A stretch of 64,000 bases of DNA. Source: Diogma glabrata (taxonomy: Eukaryota > Arthropoda > Insecta > Diptera > Cylindrotomidae). The notes under the pieces were generated by a model. The model worked only from the letters and a program-made list of their open reading frames with translations, was not told where the DNA came from and did not search any database. This document shows, in pieces, positions 22,522 through 33,503 of the stretch (position 1 is its first letter; each line of letters starts with the position of its first letter). The translations under genes and the position numbers were made by a program. The DNA is taken from positions 264,797,114 to 264,861,113 of the forward strand of contig OY856188.1 in assembly GCA_963693315.1 (NCBI GenBank). The letters run 5' to 3'.

Positions 22522-22634
22522 TAAAAACGTTTTTTTGGGATACAATTTATGGATTCTTCATACTGAATCAATTTTCTGCAAATTTCATATGTCGAAAAAA
22601 TTACTTATTGCACAAAAAATCCCACTGTGTACCG
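22522..22634. repeat. Transib right end and TACCG duplication
   Basis: AACGTTTTTTTGGGATAC through CACAAAAAATCCCACTGTG matches the right end of the short Transib copy (60658-60784), apart from a short internal deletion. The terminal CACTGTG is at 22623-22629 and TACCG follows at 22630-22634. Confidence 0.85.
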
Positions 22635-24425
22635 TGATATCCTTTGACATGAAAATATATTTTTTAGCAAACTTCTGTATAATTTTTAAGACAAAGGACG
22701 GCAACTGGGACTCGGAATTGAAATTAAAATGACAAGTCTGGTTTTGTTTTTCTTTAAAGTCCCATTAATTTGTACTATCCAAAACTGTTGGTAAGTAACC
22801 ACTGTAAAAAAAACGAAGACCACAAAGTGAAATAATTTAATTATCGTATATGTCTATAGATTTTTTTGTAATAAAAAGTGTTGTTCTAGGCCTGTAAAAA
22901 ATTTGAAAAATAAATGAAATGTGCATTAACTGTGCATCTTACAAAATCTGCGAGCATAAATTTGTCCATGTCATGATGCGCACTATACCGTGCATATTTC
23001 GTAAAACGTAAAATGTTGGCCGCATTTTTTACGATTAATAAAAAACATGGCAAAACAAAATTTATATTTAATAATAAAATGAACAAAAAATTGAAAAATT
23101 TTAAAAAGAAAATTTTGTGCGAAGGTAATGAAAACAAACGGGTACTTTGAATAATTAATTTTATTAATTAAAAAATTGTTATGTTTTGTTAATATTTTTT
23201 ATTGACCCAAAAATTGTAATTTAAATAATATAAGTAAGTATCAATCGATAACTTTTGAGCCTGAATATAAATTTTCTCAAAACAATGTCTAAATTATTTT
23301 CATTAAATAATAACAGTCTACTCTATAATCAATTTCAATGTTTTATTTAATTTACTTTAGGATTATAATCCCTGAATAATGTTATTCTGAACTTCTTTTA
23401 TTTCCAAACTAATTTTTAACTAAGATCCAAAAAAACAAAGCAAAGAAATTGAATAATAATATTTCTTTTCATAAAAGAAAATTAAATTGAATTTTTAATA
23501 TTCTAAATTGGATTTCTACCTTTCAGTATGGTAAAATATGGAAATAACCAACGAAAATAAGAATATTTGATTATTATAATTTTTTTCATGATGAAAAACT
23601 ATTATGCGCATGGGGATACGTGTTGTAAAAAGTAAAGTTCAATTAACCCAATATTACTTACATGTATTTTATAGATTCTATAAAAATATAATCTATCTTT
23701 ACCGAAAAGAAAAAAAATTGAGTAAGCAATCAAGTACAAAAAATGCAAACCAAAGCAAAAGAGTTTTGAATAAATCTCATTGATTTTTTAATAAAACTAA
23801 TTGCAAAAAAAACAACCGGAATATGAAGTGAATAAAAGTAATAATTAAATCAAAGAAAACAACTTTTATTTTTGTTGAAAAAAAAAGCTTAAAGCTTTTT
23901 CTTCTACATACATTTTTATTTATTTTTCTCATGAAAGTTTTCATAAAAAATATGTTGAAGTAAAGAATGGAAAAAATTTGTATGAAAAGAAAAAACAAAT
24001 CATTGAAAACACTTAAACTAAAATAAAAAAAGTGCTTTTTTGCAAAAGTTATACGATTATTTTTTTTTTTGGGGTTTCAATCACTGAATTGCAGTTTTTA
24101 AAATCTACATATGAATGAGCGATGAAAACCATTAATTGAGAAATTTTAATTAACAAAATTGAAATTGCATGTTGGGCTGGAGGAATAATCTCAAACGAAT
24201 TCAAAACGCAAGTATTAAGGGAAAAATATATAAATCCAGAATTTTTTGTGTTGGTTGTAAATATTTAGAAAACATTTTACATACAGAGAATATTCTAAAC
24301 GACAGTAAATGACAGCAATTGCATAGTAATTGTAGAATATGAAGAATATTATGCGTGCGAACCGAAAAATTTGAAAAAGAAATAGATTCATGGGCTTCAA
24401 GAGTAAGATTAATATCCGAGATAAT
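22635..24425. other. No recognisable gene
   Basis: 1.8 kb of AT-rich DNA. If the Transib reading is right, its left part continues the sequence interrupted at 3587 and belongs to the same ancestral locus. Short open frames here are hydrophobic translations of T-rich runs. Confidence 0.5.
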
Positions 24426-25270
24426 TTAGTTTTGTTTTCTTATCCCACTACAAACTCTGCGGTCTACTATCCTTTCACTTCTTCCTGTCTTTTGCATTTT
24501 TTATAACTTCCGTAACCCAATCATTAGGTCATCTATTATTTTTGTCCTTCTTCCTCTTCTACCCTTTTCTTCTACAGTCTCTTCTATAACATCTCTGATT
24601 AAACATTCTCTTCTTAGTTAATTACCAAGCCAGTTTGGTTTTCATTTCCTTATTACTTCCATTATTGTTCTTGTTTTTACAACTGTTTTCAACTCTTCTT
24701 CATTTCTAACCCTGTCTTTTCATTGATATCAACAATTTCAACAATTCTTTCTCCACATCCATAGTTCTGACGCCTCTCTGATTTTTTATCCTTAACAAAA
24801 TTAATGTTTTGCAACCGTATAACATGACACAAAAGATTTGCGATTCTTTACATTATCCCTAAATCCAGCTTAATTTCACTAAACTGTTCATCTTTCTATA
24901 AACTTGCTCTGCATTTCCTGTCGTTGTCTTAATATTTTCCCTGCTCCTCCACTTCTTTGTCATAACCCAGCTCAGATAATTATACTTTTTCACTTGTTGC
25001 TGTCTTCCGCCTTCCACCTATCTCATATCTTCATTTCTTCTTTTTCTTCTCCAACTTTCAATTTACTCAACGTTTCTTTCAAATCATCTGTGATCTTCTC
25101 AAACAGCATCATGTCATCTGCAAGACTTAGACATTTTCCACTTTTTTTCTTCCTATATTTACCCCAAACCTTCATTCCCAGGATTTGTTTGCTAAATTCA
25201 TTCCCATTTTTATTTTCTACTAAGGATTTCCATATCTCCACTAGTATCCATTATTGTTCTACAGTTTGAA
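24426..25270 (-). pseudogene. LINE reverse transcriptase fragment, 3' part
   Basis: The minus strand reads KSGKCLSLADDMMLFEK (RT motif C, near 25130) and then a degraded thumb and C-terminal region, including ECLIRDVIEETVEEKGRRG with other frames between. It closely resembles the plus-strand LINE at 55200-56700, which has RFADDTVTFAES and a comparable basic tail. Multiple frameshifts; N-terminal RT and endonuclease are absent. It is the type of LINE with a 'W-x-x-HVLR' C-terminus; the clade is not assigned. Confidence 0.65.
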
Positions 25271-25359
25271 CGAATCAGACTTAATTGAATTTCGCTTTTG
25301 GCGGCGCACCTCTGCAGTGAACTTCTTGAAGCTGGCTGGTTTCCGTGTTTCTCTATTGA

Positions 25360-25880
25360 GAGTTGATGCATAGCAGGAGAACATGTTCGTATAGCGAACT
25401 TATCAATCCTGGCGACTAGCCAAGCTCAGGGCCTGTGATCCTCTCTAGAGAACTCTTTGCTAAGTCAAGATTCCTACTTCACAAGGTTCTTGATGCCAAG
25501 ATAGTTTCAGGACCTAGAGCATTAATGCCCTATTTTGCAAATTAAATGTGTAATTTACTAGAACTTTTGGAGCTGCCTGACAATCAGTAAAAACATTAAT
25601 TACTTTACCAGTCCACTTAGTCTACGTCTTTCAATTCAATTCTGCGTTTATGGCGAATACTTGAGCCTGAAAAACTGTGCGCATATTTGGCAAAGGTAAA
25701 TTGTAGCCCAATATATTCATTTTTGTTGATTGTAGTAGATTCCAGCTTGTGCACCATTTTAGAGGTACTGTGTCATCAGTTGCCCTAAAATGATCTGTCA
25801 GGTTTTCTTTCAGAGCCCTACTTGGCGTTTGACGGATTTGTCTACAGCCTTGCACTCTAATCTTTAAAGAATACATGGAT
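25360..25880 (-). pseudogene. LINE RNase H fragment
   Basis: The minus-strand translation contains MRTVFQAQVFAI and, further on, VFTDCQAAPKVL. These are the two hallmark blocks of the RNase H domain that follows the RT in I- and R1-group LINEs (E-containing VFQAEVxAI and D-containing xxTDSQAA). Here the glutamate has changed to Q. The flanking frame is broken by stops. It lies just outside the left LTR of the Gypsy element. Confidence 0.65.
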
Positions 25881-25972
25881 ACAATGAAGTAGACCGCATT
25901 TCAAAGAGGAAAAAACAAACATATAAAAAGCTGTTTAAAATTTATCAACCTAAGTGCCACTAATGGAAAACA

Positions 25973-26174
25973 AGAAAATAATATCAATTAAAGCAAGCAG
26001 TTCAAAATAAATTTTTTATTCCTTGAGGTTGTCTTCATAATTCCTTTCATAATTGTAGCAGCTGTCATCTTATTATTCATACGCTACTTCTAAATAATAT
26101 GTATTTATTAAAATTAAATAAATAAACTTTTGCTAATTATAAAACTGGGTTATCAATCAGTTAAAAAGGTAACA
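25973..26174 (+). repeat. 5' LTR of the Gypsy element
   Basis: Matches 32808-32969 from AAAATAATATCAATTAAAGC through TTATCAATCAGTTAAAAAGG and TAACA. It has an extra stretch of about 34 bp (around CATAATTGTAGCAGCTGTC) that the 3' copy lacks. The first ~17 bases of the 3' LTR have no match here, so the true start is blurred. A primer-binding-like TTTGGCGACGAGGATAG follows directly. Confidence 0.8.
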
Positions 26175-26236
26175 GATTTGGCGACGAGGATAGTGGATGT
26201 AAAAGTTAGTTTTATTTACGTTTTTATCCTCCAACG

Positions 26237-27200
26237 ATGGAAGAAACAATTAAAAAAATCATTGAACAAAACGCTGCGTTACTACGTGTAATCGAAAAAC
26301 AACTGCTGGACAACAGCAAAATGCTTCACCAGTGGATCGATCCGAAGCAATAATTGAATCTCTTTCAAGAGCGATTCATAATTTTACCTACGATCCAGAC
26401 AATGGGGATATTTTTGACGTGTTTTTTTTACGGTACGAGGATTTGTTTAGAGAATATGCTAAAAGTTTGGATGATGCTGCTCGCGTACGATTACTCATTC
26501 GCAAATTGAACGCAAAAGCATATGAGCAGTATGTCAATTATATTTTTCCGAAATATCCACGGGAATATAATTTCGACGAAACAATCGTTCATCTGAAGAA
26601 AATTTTTGGACGGCAGGCATCATTATTCAACTTACGTTTCAATTGTTTACAATTCACGAAAACCATTTGGACGATTTCGTCTCATACGCCGGACAAGTCA
26701 ACAATGTAAAAGTTTTGATCTGAAAAAAATCACATCAGATCAGTTCAAATAATTGATTTTTATTTGTGGTCTTCGATCGTCGAAAGACAATGAAATTCGA
26801 ACACGACTTCTCAGCAAGTTCAACACCGATGAAAATGTATCTTTAGAAAAGCTCATCGAAGAATGTTCACTTATAATCAATCTCAAACGAGATACAAATT
26901 TGATTGAACACCCACATTCAACTAAGGCTGTTCAAGAAATCAAAAAATCAGTGAAATCGAAGCCAAATAAAAAGAAACATGGAAACCAAACAACGAATGT
27001 GTTATCAAAAAGCGGAACCGGTCCCAAATCACCATGCTGGAGTTGTGGTGGGATGCATTTTTCACAAGATTGTTCTTTTAAAAATCACAAGTGTATACAA
27101 TGTCATAATATTGGTCACAAAGAGGGCTATTGTGCATGTTTCAATCGTTCAAAGAAAAAATCAAAATCATCGAAAATCAAATATCAAATCAAGTAGATGT
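26237..27200 (+). pseudogene. Gypsy gag with two CCHC zinc knuckles
   Basis: ATG at 26237 begins a frame (MEETIKKIIEQN) that continues, after a one-base shift near 26320, into DRSEAIIESLSRAIHNF and the capsid-like region (FFLRYEDLFREYAKSLDD, VRLLIRKLNAKAYEQYVN). A further break lies near 26705-26750. The nucleocapsid end has two zinc knuckles: CWSCGGMHFSQDC (CX2CX3HX4C) and CIQCHNIGHKEGYC (CX2CX4HX4C), followed by a Lys/Ser-rich tail. It would have packaged element RNA. Three pieces in different frames, so not functional. Confidence 0.85.
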
Positions 27201-28344
27201 TACCAACACAAAACGTAAATATGTCACAGTCAAAGTCAATGATGTATTTATCGATCTGCAAATAGATAGCGTCGGAGGTAACAATCATATCCAACGCGAA
27301 TTGGGCTGAACTTGGTTCGCCTTCAACACAACCGACAACTCATTCAATCAAGAGTGCGTCGGGAAATACTAGCAACATTGTTGGTATTTGTCAAAATGTC
27401 GCTTGGAGATAAAATCGAAACAGGCAAGTTATTTGTTTCGGAATTCGGATATCAACGATATAAATCTTTTGTGTATCGATTGGATCGGAAAATCGACATG
27501 TAGAATGTACCGTTTGGTGAAATTTGTAACAGCGTCAAAGATGATTCACCAATTCATCAGAATTTCTCAAAGTTAAATTTCCAAACGTTTTTGAAGATTC
27601 ATTAGGTTGCTGTACAAAAGTACAAGCGAAACAGAATGCTCGACCAATTTTTTGTACAAAACGTCCTGTACCATATACAGCGCAAGAAAAAGTCGAGCGT
27701 GAACTCAATCGCCTTCAAGAGTTGGGAATTATATCACCAATTGATTTCTCCGAGTACCGTTGTCGTGCAAAAAAGTAATGGTGATGTTCGCATAAGTGCA
27801 GACTACAAAACAGGTCTCAACGAACAACTTGAATCAAATCAACATCCACTTCCATTAATAGACGATATTTTCACAAAGCTAGCAAATTCAACCGTTTTCA
27901 GTCAACTTGATTTATCAGACGCATTTTTGCAAGTATAAGTTGATGCAAAATATCGCAAGATTCTAACAATCAATACGCATCGTGGACTTTTTCAATTCAA
28001 CCGTCTACCACCAGGCGTAAAGTCAGCTCCTGATATTTTTCAAAGTATTGCAGACTCCATGATCGCTGGGCTAAACAATGTCGCTACGTACTTGGACGAT
28101 ATTATCGTTTCTGGTAAAAATCATGCAGAACATCGTGAAAGTCTTTTCAAGCTTTTGAAACGCATCCAAGAGTATGGGTTCAAATTGCGAATTAACAAAA
28201 TATGTTTTTTTGGATTGTCAAAAATCAAATTCCTGGGAAATATTGTCGATAAAGATGGTCTTCGCCCAGATCCAGATAAAGTCGAAGTAATTCAACAAAT
28301 GCCAACAAATCATGACGTTTCAACACTTCGATCTTTTCTGGGTG
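27200..28344 (+). pseudogene. Gypsy protease and reverse transcriptase
   Basis: The protease region is worn: VFIDLQIDS near 27246 stands where the DTG-type active site would be, and SDINLLCIDWIGK-like sequence follows. RT begins near 27690, with SPSTVVVQKSNGDVRISADY, then HPLPLIDDIF, FSQLDLSDAF (motif A aspartate), FQFNRLPPGVKSAP (motif B) and YLDD at 28089-28100. It runs to TLRSFLG at the insertion. There is a stop after DAFLQV near 27937 and frame changes before the RT. The catalytic aspartates are retained. Confidence 0.85.
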
Positions 28345-30743
28345 TGTGACGAAGGGAATCCCAGACACACTACCTTCGTGTCAAAAACTTATCATATCCC
28401 CATCGTCGCAAGTTCTTGTTATTCCAGAAAATTTTAATTTGTTCATTTCGATGTCTTATGACATCCTATCTATTTTCAACACATTTTCCCATGTTTCGGT
28501 TTTGCAAATTATTCAAAACAGCATTTCAATTATATTAAAATTTTCCCAGGTTTCAGTTTTGCAAATTATGCAAAACATAATTTATGTTAAAATACTAATT
28601 AACTTAAGTGTTAATCAAATTTCACTTAAGTTAATTCTTGTTTTTTTATTCCCAACGTCTTTTTAATTTTATGGATTTTTTTTTTTTCTGTCGACTAAGA
28701 GCATTTTTATAAAAAGCTCGTATTAAACCGAGGTTTCGAGTAAAGCCAGAAAATCGTTGGTCGGGACTCGGAAAGTGGCACTGGACTCGGATAGTCATAG
28801 TCGTGTTTTGGTTTATTTTTATTTCGTTCTTGTTTTTTTTTGGTTTAAGTATAGTTATAGTTGTCATTTTTGGTTTCATATCTTTAGAGTTTGTTTTTCT
28901 TCTTGTGGAGAATAAGTGAAAATAATAATTTATTGCACAGGCCCTGATACGGAGCCAGTTATTGCGAGTGCCACTGTAGGTGGCTTGAACTTTTATCAAA
29001 ATAAAAATTGCTACGGGATAACGTTGGTCCCCACACGAATCCTAAAAAATTTTGGGAATCTCTTAAGTTTTTATACAATTATTCTATCATCAAAAAAGAA
29101 ACTAAGTTGAACCACATAAAAAAACTAAATTTCAATACTAATATAAAATAAAGAAAAATACCTTAAATTAAACTGTTGATTGGTGGACCCCTTTTCACTT
29201 CCAGTATAGTTTCCTATTACCAAAGTTTAATTTCCAAAACTCAACAGCATCTGATTTTGTTATACGAAATTGATCACCAGCAAAAAATAGATCCTTTCGA
29301 GCGAGGTTCCTGGCACATAAAACTATTATTCGTATTTTTTTTGTGCCCCATTGCGGCGTGAATATTCCAATTTGTTCGTAATTCAAATAAAAATTATAAG
29401 TTGCTTTACGAACCAACATTTATTATACATTTTTATTAAAGTTGTTTAAAGAATTAAGTTCATATTTCGCATGTGACACTAATGTAAATGAATTACGATA
29501 ATTTTTTAATTCATTCGAAAGATTTACATAATTTTTCAGTATCACTTTAAAATTATTTTGTGATATATTTTGTATACACAATAATCGATACATTTTAATA
29601 TGTTGTTATCATTTCACTTATTATAACTACATTTATTTGTTATGAATTTAATTTCACGAAAATATAATCTTGCATAACATAAAAGCACAATTAAAATGTT
29701 TTCTGATTTAAAGTTAAAAACTGAATGAAAAGAATCAAAATGTGTTTTTCCTTTTGACATCTTCCGATGTCAAAATAAATCGGGTAACATCGAAAATTCA
29801 GTAAAGATTAATAACGACAACGACATCTGTTCGCTAGAATTGGAAATAAAATTGAGTACGTTCGTTTGCTTTTTATAGTATATTCAAAATTTAACTAGCA
29901 GTTAAGTTTTAGAAAATTTTAAAATTATTATTAATGTAAAAATGAACGGAAACTAATGAAATACATTTTTATTGAATTGAAAACGAAGATGAATTTGGTT
30001 TTATTATGGTTTTGCGATTATTGCGATCGTTACAAATTAAAGTAAACTGCTAGTTCAATTGTTTTGTTCAATGTTAAATATTTGGGTGAAAATAATAATT
30101 AAAGCAAACTACTAGTTAAATTGATTTTGATGTATGTTAAATGTAATACTGGATGATAACATTTATCTGTAAAAGTTTTGGCTGGTTCAATTTAATAAAG
30201 ATTTAAGTGAAAATAATAAGGAGAGCAAACTACTAGTTAAATTACTGAAGAATGAGAACAAACTGCAGGATTCCAAAAGGTAAGACAATCTTATCATTTA
30301 GTTACTTTTAATTGTTTTGATGGTTGAAGCAGAAACCAATTATTTAATTTGTTTTTGAGTGTTCTTGTTTTTTAAATGGCAGTGGTGTTACTAGATCCTC
30401 TTCTCGGTAGTGACACCCATGTTTGACTTTTGTCACTTTCAAGTAATTTTAAAAATGTAAATTCATCGCGAGTGCAATGCATTCCACAATGGAATGAACG
30501 GGTGAGAACATGGTTTTAGGATTTCCTAGGTAGGTAGGGATGCAGTCTATCTTCCATCGTTAATATTTATACCGCTTACTACTAGGACCACCTAGTTACC
30601 GGACAACCCACGTTCAAATACACGTCTGAGCCAAGTCGAAAAAGCGGGTCCGGGTACTAACTAGGTGGACAAAATCTATAACGTTAGTTAGTGCAATCTT
30701 TGCTTCCATCTGGTGGTCATAGCTTGCACTAATGATCGTTACA
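28345..30743. mobile_element. 2.4-kb TGT...ACA insertion in Gypsy pol (solo-LTR-like)
   Basis: The Gypsy frame breaks after TTTTCTGGGTG and resumes as GGTGCTATAAATTATTATG. The inserted block is 2399 bp. It starts TGTGACGAAGGGAATCCC, ends CACTAATGATCGTTACA and is flanked by GGTG on both sides (28341-28344, 30744-30747). TG...CA ends with a 4-bp duplication are typical of an LTR retroelement. There is no gag or pol inside, so a solo LTR of unusual length is my best reading; an internally deleted element is the alternative. Internal open frames (28646-28999, 28916-29110) show no family match. Confidence 0.75.
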
Positions 30744-32545
30744 GGTGCTATAAATTATTATGATAAATTCATTACAAGTTTGAAAAATAATCGAGGTCCA
30801 CTTGATGATTTGTTAAAGAAGGACGTAAATTTTGAATGGTCAAACAAATTTCAACAATTTTTCGAGAAACTCAAAAGCATTCTCGCGTCTGATTTGTTGA
30901 TAACACATTACAATCCAGAACACGAAATCATTGTTGCTGCTGATGCATCATCGTATGGATTGGGTGCCGTCATATTACATCAATTTCCGGATGGAAGTCA
31001 AAAAGCCATCTACCATGCTGCAATTATTAACACCCGCAATCATTAACACCCGCAGAGAAAAATTATGGGCAAATCGAAAAAGAAGGGTTAGCTTTGATTT
31101 TTGCAGTAACAAAATTTCACAAAATGATCTTCGCTATAAAATTTTTATTGCAGACTGATCATGAACCTTTTCTCGCAATTTTTGGTTCCAAAAAAGGAAT
31201 TCCTGTGCATACAGCTAATCGACTACAACGTTGGGCAACAACACTCATTGCATATGATTTTATAATCAAACACAATTAATCGGAAGGATTTGGTCATGCC
31301 GATGTTCTATCACGATTAAGCAACGAACATTCGCGAGAAGATGAAGATTATGTTATAGCGTCAATCGAAATCGAAAATGATGTGAACCAAATTTTTAACG
31401 ACATAACCAAAGTCTTACCATTATCATTCCAAATGGTTCAAAGTGCAACAGAAAACGATGTCGTGCTGCAATCGGTTATCCAATTCGTTCAAAACGGGTC
31501 ACCTAAGAAGCAGAATCAAATTGGAAATGAAGATATCGCAAAATTTTTCAATCGGAAAAATTCATTGACTGTCGTATCACACTGTCTCATGTACGGCGAA
31601 AGAATCGTCATTCCGTCAATTTATCAACAATGCTTATTGAAACAGTTCCACGAGGGCCATCCAGGAATTGAAGCCATGAAAACCTTAGTGCGATCATACG
31701 TATTTTGAGTTGGAATTGACCAAGACATTGAGGATTACGTCAAATGTTGTACAAATTGTGCTTCAACAGCAAAATCTCCAGTGAAATCTTTACTTCATTC
31801 TTGGCCAGCACCGACAAAACCTTGGGAGCGAGTTCACATCGACTACGCAGGTCCAATCAATGGTCAGTTCTACCTCGTAATCGTAGATGCGTATTCCAAA
31901 TAGCCCAAAATGATCAAGACATCAAAAATCACATCATCTGCAACGATCGCAAATTTAAAGCGAGTTTTCGCTAATTTCGGAATACCAGAAAAATTGGTTT
32001 CAGATAACGGCACACAATTCACAAGCGCTCGTTTCAAACAATTTTGTCTGGAAAACGGAATTGATCAAGTTTTCACTCCACCTTACCATCCTAAATCCAA
32101 TGGTCAGGCAGAACGATTCGTTCACGCATTAAAGCGCACTTTTCAAAAACACGAAAGGGAAGAAATATTAGATGATGAGCTTCTAAATTCATTTTTGTTA
32201 TATTATCTAACAACACCAAATCGAAATCTATCAGGAAATGAATCGCCATCGAAAATCATGTTAGGACGTACTCTAAGGACATCAAATGATTTGTTACGAA
32301 GACCTTCAACTGTCATCGTAAACAGCCGAAATCATGTTCAAGAAGGTCAATTCAATACCAAGCATGGTGCGAAAGCAATAGCTTTCAATAATGGAGATTT
32401 AGTATATGCGCAAGGGCACACGCAAAACAAAATGGACTGGGTCCCTGGGAAAGTCATCGAAAGAATCGGTGGTGTAGTGTACAATGTTTGGTTAACCGGC
32501 AATCGTACAGGACTCTTCCGATTCCACATAAACCAATTATAGAAG
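30744..32545 (+). pseudogene. Gypsy RNase H and integrase
   Basis: Continues pol: INYYDKFI, then the RNase H domain with IIVAADASSYGLGAVI (first aspartate), EKEGLALIFAVTKFH and LLQTDHEPF. A 15-bp duplication near 31025-31050 (ATTAACACCCGCAAT repeated) shifts the frame. Integrase starts with the H2C2 zinc domain (HEGHPGIEAM ... CCTNCA), then VHIDYAGP, VSDNGTQFTSARF and SNGQAERFVHALKR, the D, D and E of the core. A C-terminal region ending FRFHINQL follows. Stops near 31708 and 31902, and several frameshifts. Confidence 0.88.
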
Positions 32546-32778
32546 AAATCAAGAATCATGCCAAACAACTCCAATACCGTTGGATGTTTTAACTGAAGCA
32601 TTCGATCTACCCAAAAAAGCCTGCCACTTCAATTGTGGATGCAAATAGTTCTGTAGATGATATTAATTCTCAATCCGAAATTGTTGAGCAACTACCATCG
32701 TCATCCAAACAACCCCCCTTACGGAGATCAACACGAGATCGCCGTATTCCACAACATCTTTCCGACTACCACCTTATC

Positions 32779-32969
32779 TAAAGGGGGAGATTTTACCAAC
32801 GCAACAAAATAATATCAATCAAAGCAAGCAGTACAAAATTAATTTTTATTCCTTGAGGTTGTCTTTATTATTCATACGCGTCTTCTAAATAATATGCATT
32901 GATTAAAATTAAATAAATAAACTTTTGCTAATTATAAAACTGGGTTATCAATCAGTTAAAAAGGTAACA
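32779..32969 (+). repeat. Polypurine tract and 3' LTR
   Basis: AAAGGGGGAGA (32780-32790) is the plus-strand priming site. The LTR begins TTTTACCAACGC at 32791 and ends AAAAAGGTAACA at 32969, about 179 bp; the end repeats TTTTACC/GGTAACA are nearly inverted. It matches the 5' LTR apart from the 34-bp indel and scattered changes. Confidence 0.8.
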
Positions 32970-33503
32970 CCAATCTAATCCAAAGTGATAATGTTGTGGC
33001 GATACCACTTCCAAGATAGGAAAGCAATTTTAAATTGGGTGAGGATAAAAAGATACTGCGTAAATCTGCCTGCCAAGGTGTTGAGCGATAATCTTCTTGG
33101 ACTGCTAAACAACTATAATTTCAATTTGATCAGAACCCAGGCAATTACTAATCACAACCCTCTCTATTAGTTGGTTGTGAAGTTCAACTTATCGACGGCA
33201 ATTGTTTGTAGTTGAGTAACATACTTATATGTGATTTTAGCATGTTTGGGGTTAGTGCTGAAAATGTTTTTGTTTAACAATTCATTTTTGTTTGATCCTT
33301 TCCATGTTTTTCATCCTGTATAAATAATAAATAAAATTATATGTCAAGAACACGAATTGATTAAATCTAGAGACTGACACTAACATCCTGCAAGTTAGTG
33401 CCATACATGTCAACCTAGCTAGCATATTTAGTGTTTTATATTCAATAACTACTTTAATACTTTAATAGAGAACCTCAATCCAGTTAAATCAGTATAAATA
33501 TAT
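32970..33503. other. Unassigned
   Basis: The open stretch 32985-33170 has a plausible protein-like translation but I could not place it; it could be a leftover of the LINE into which the Gypsy element inserted. The remainder is AT-rich and non-coding. Confidence 0.4.

Larger units (their letters stand above)
3593..22629 (-). mobile_element. Transib DNA transposon, opened by nested insertions
   Basis: Both ends are the heptamer CACAGTG (3593-3599, and inverted CACTGTG at 22623-22629). Each is directly flanked by TACCG (3588-3592 and 22630-22634), the 5-bp duplication expected of Transib. The left piece (3593 to about 6200) carries the Transib transposase on the minus strand. A middle piece (9520-9916) and a right piece (22522-22629) match, in order and orientation, consecutive parts of the short copy at 59979-60784. 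The intervening DNA (foldback repeats, HINE-like copies, a LINE, a TIR element) would then be later insertions. What I see: the matched ends, flanks and middle block. What I infer: that all belong to one insertion event. The alternative is that two different copies share TACCG by chance, about 1 in 1000 for a given pair of flanks. Confidence 0.7.
25973..32969 (+). mobile_element. Gypsy (Ty3) LTR retrotransposon, decayed
   Basis: Order: short LTR, primer site, gag with two zinc knuckles, protease remnant, RT, RNase H, integrase, polypurine tract, LTR. This is the Ty3/Gypsy order. There is no envelope frame. Pol is interrupted by a 2.4-kb insertion at 28345-30743. Multiple frameshifts and stops make the element inactive. 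Several mismatches and indels between the LTRs show it is not recent. Confidence 0.9.

Noticed and set aside
22725..22800. Possible tiny host exon (TTTCTTTAAAG acceptor, GTAAGT donor, 31 bp between)
   Set aside because: Splice-like signals are common by chance in such sequence and the 31-bp interval has no supporting homology.
24904..25269. 121-codon plus-strand open frame
   Set aside because: Antisense of the minus-strand LINE RT fragment containing LADDMML; not a gene.
32985..33170. Open frame after the 3' LTR as part of the Gypsy element
   Set aside because: It lies outside the LTR and has no Gypsy domain; left unassigned.
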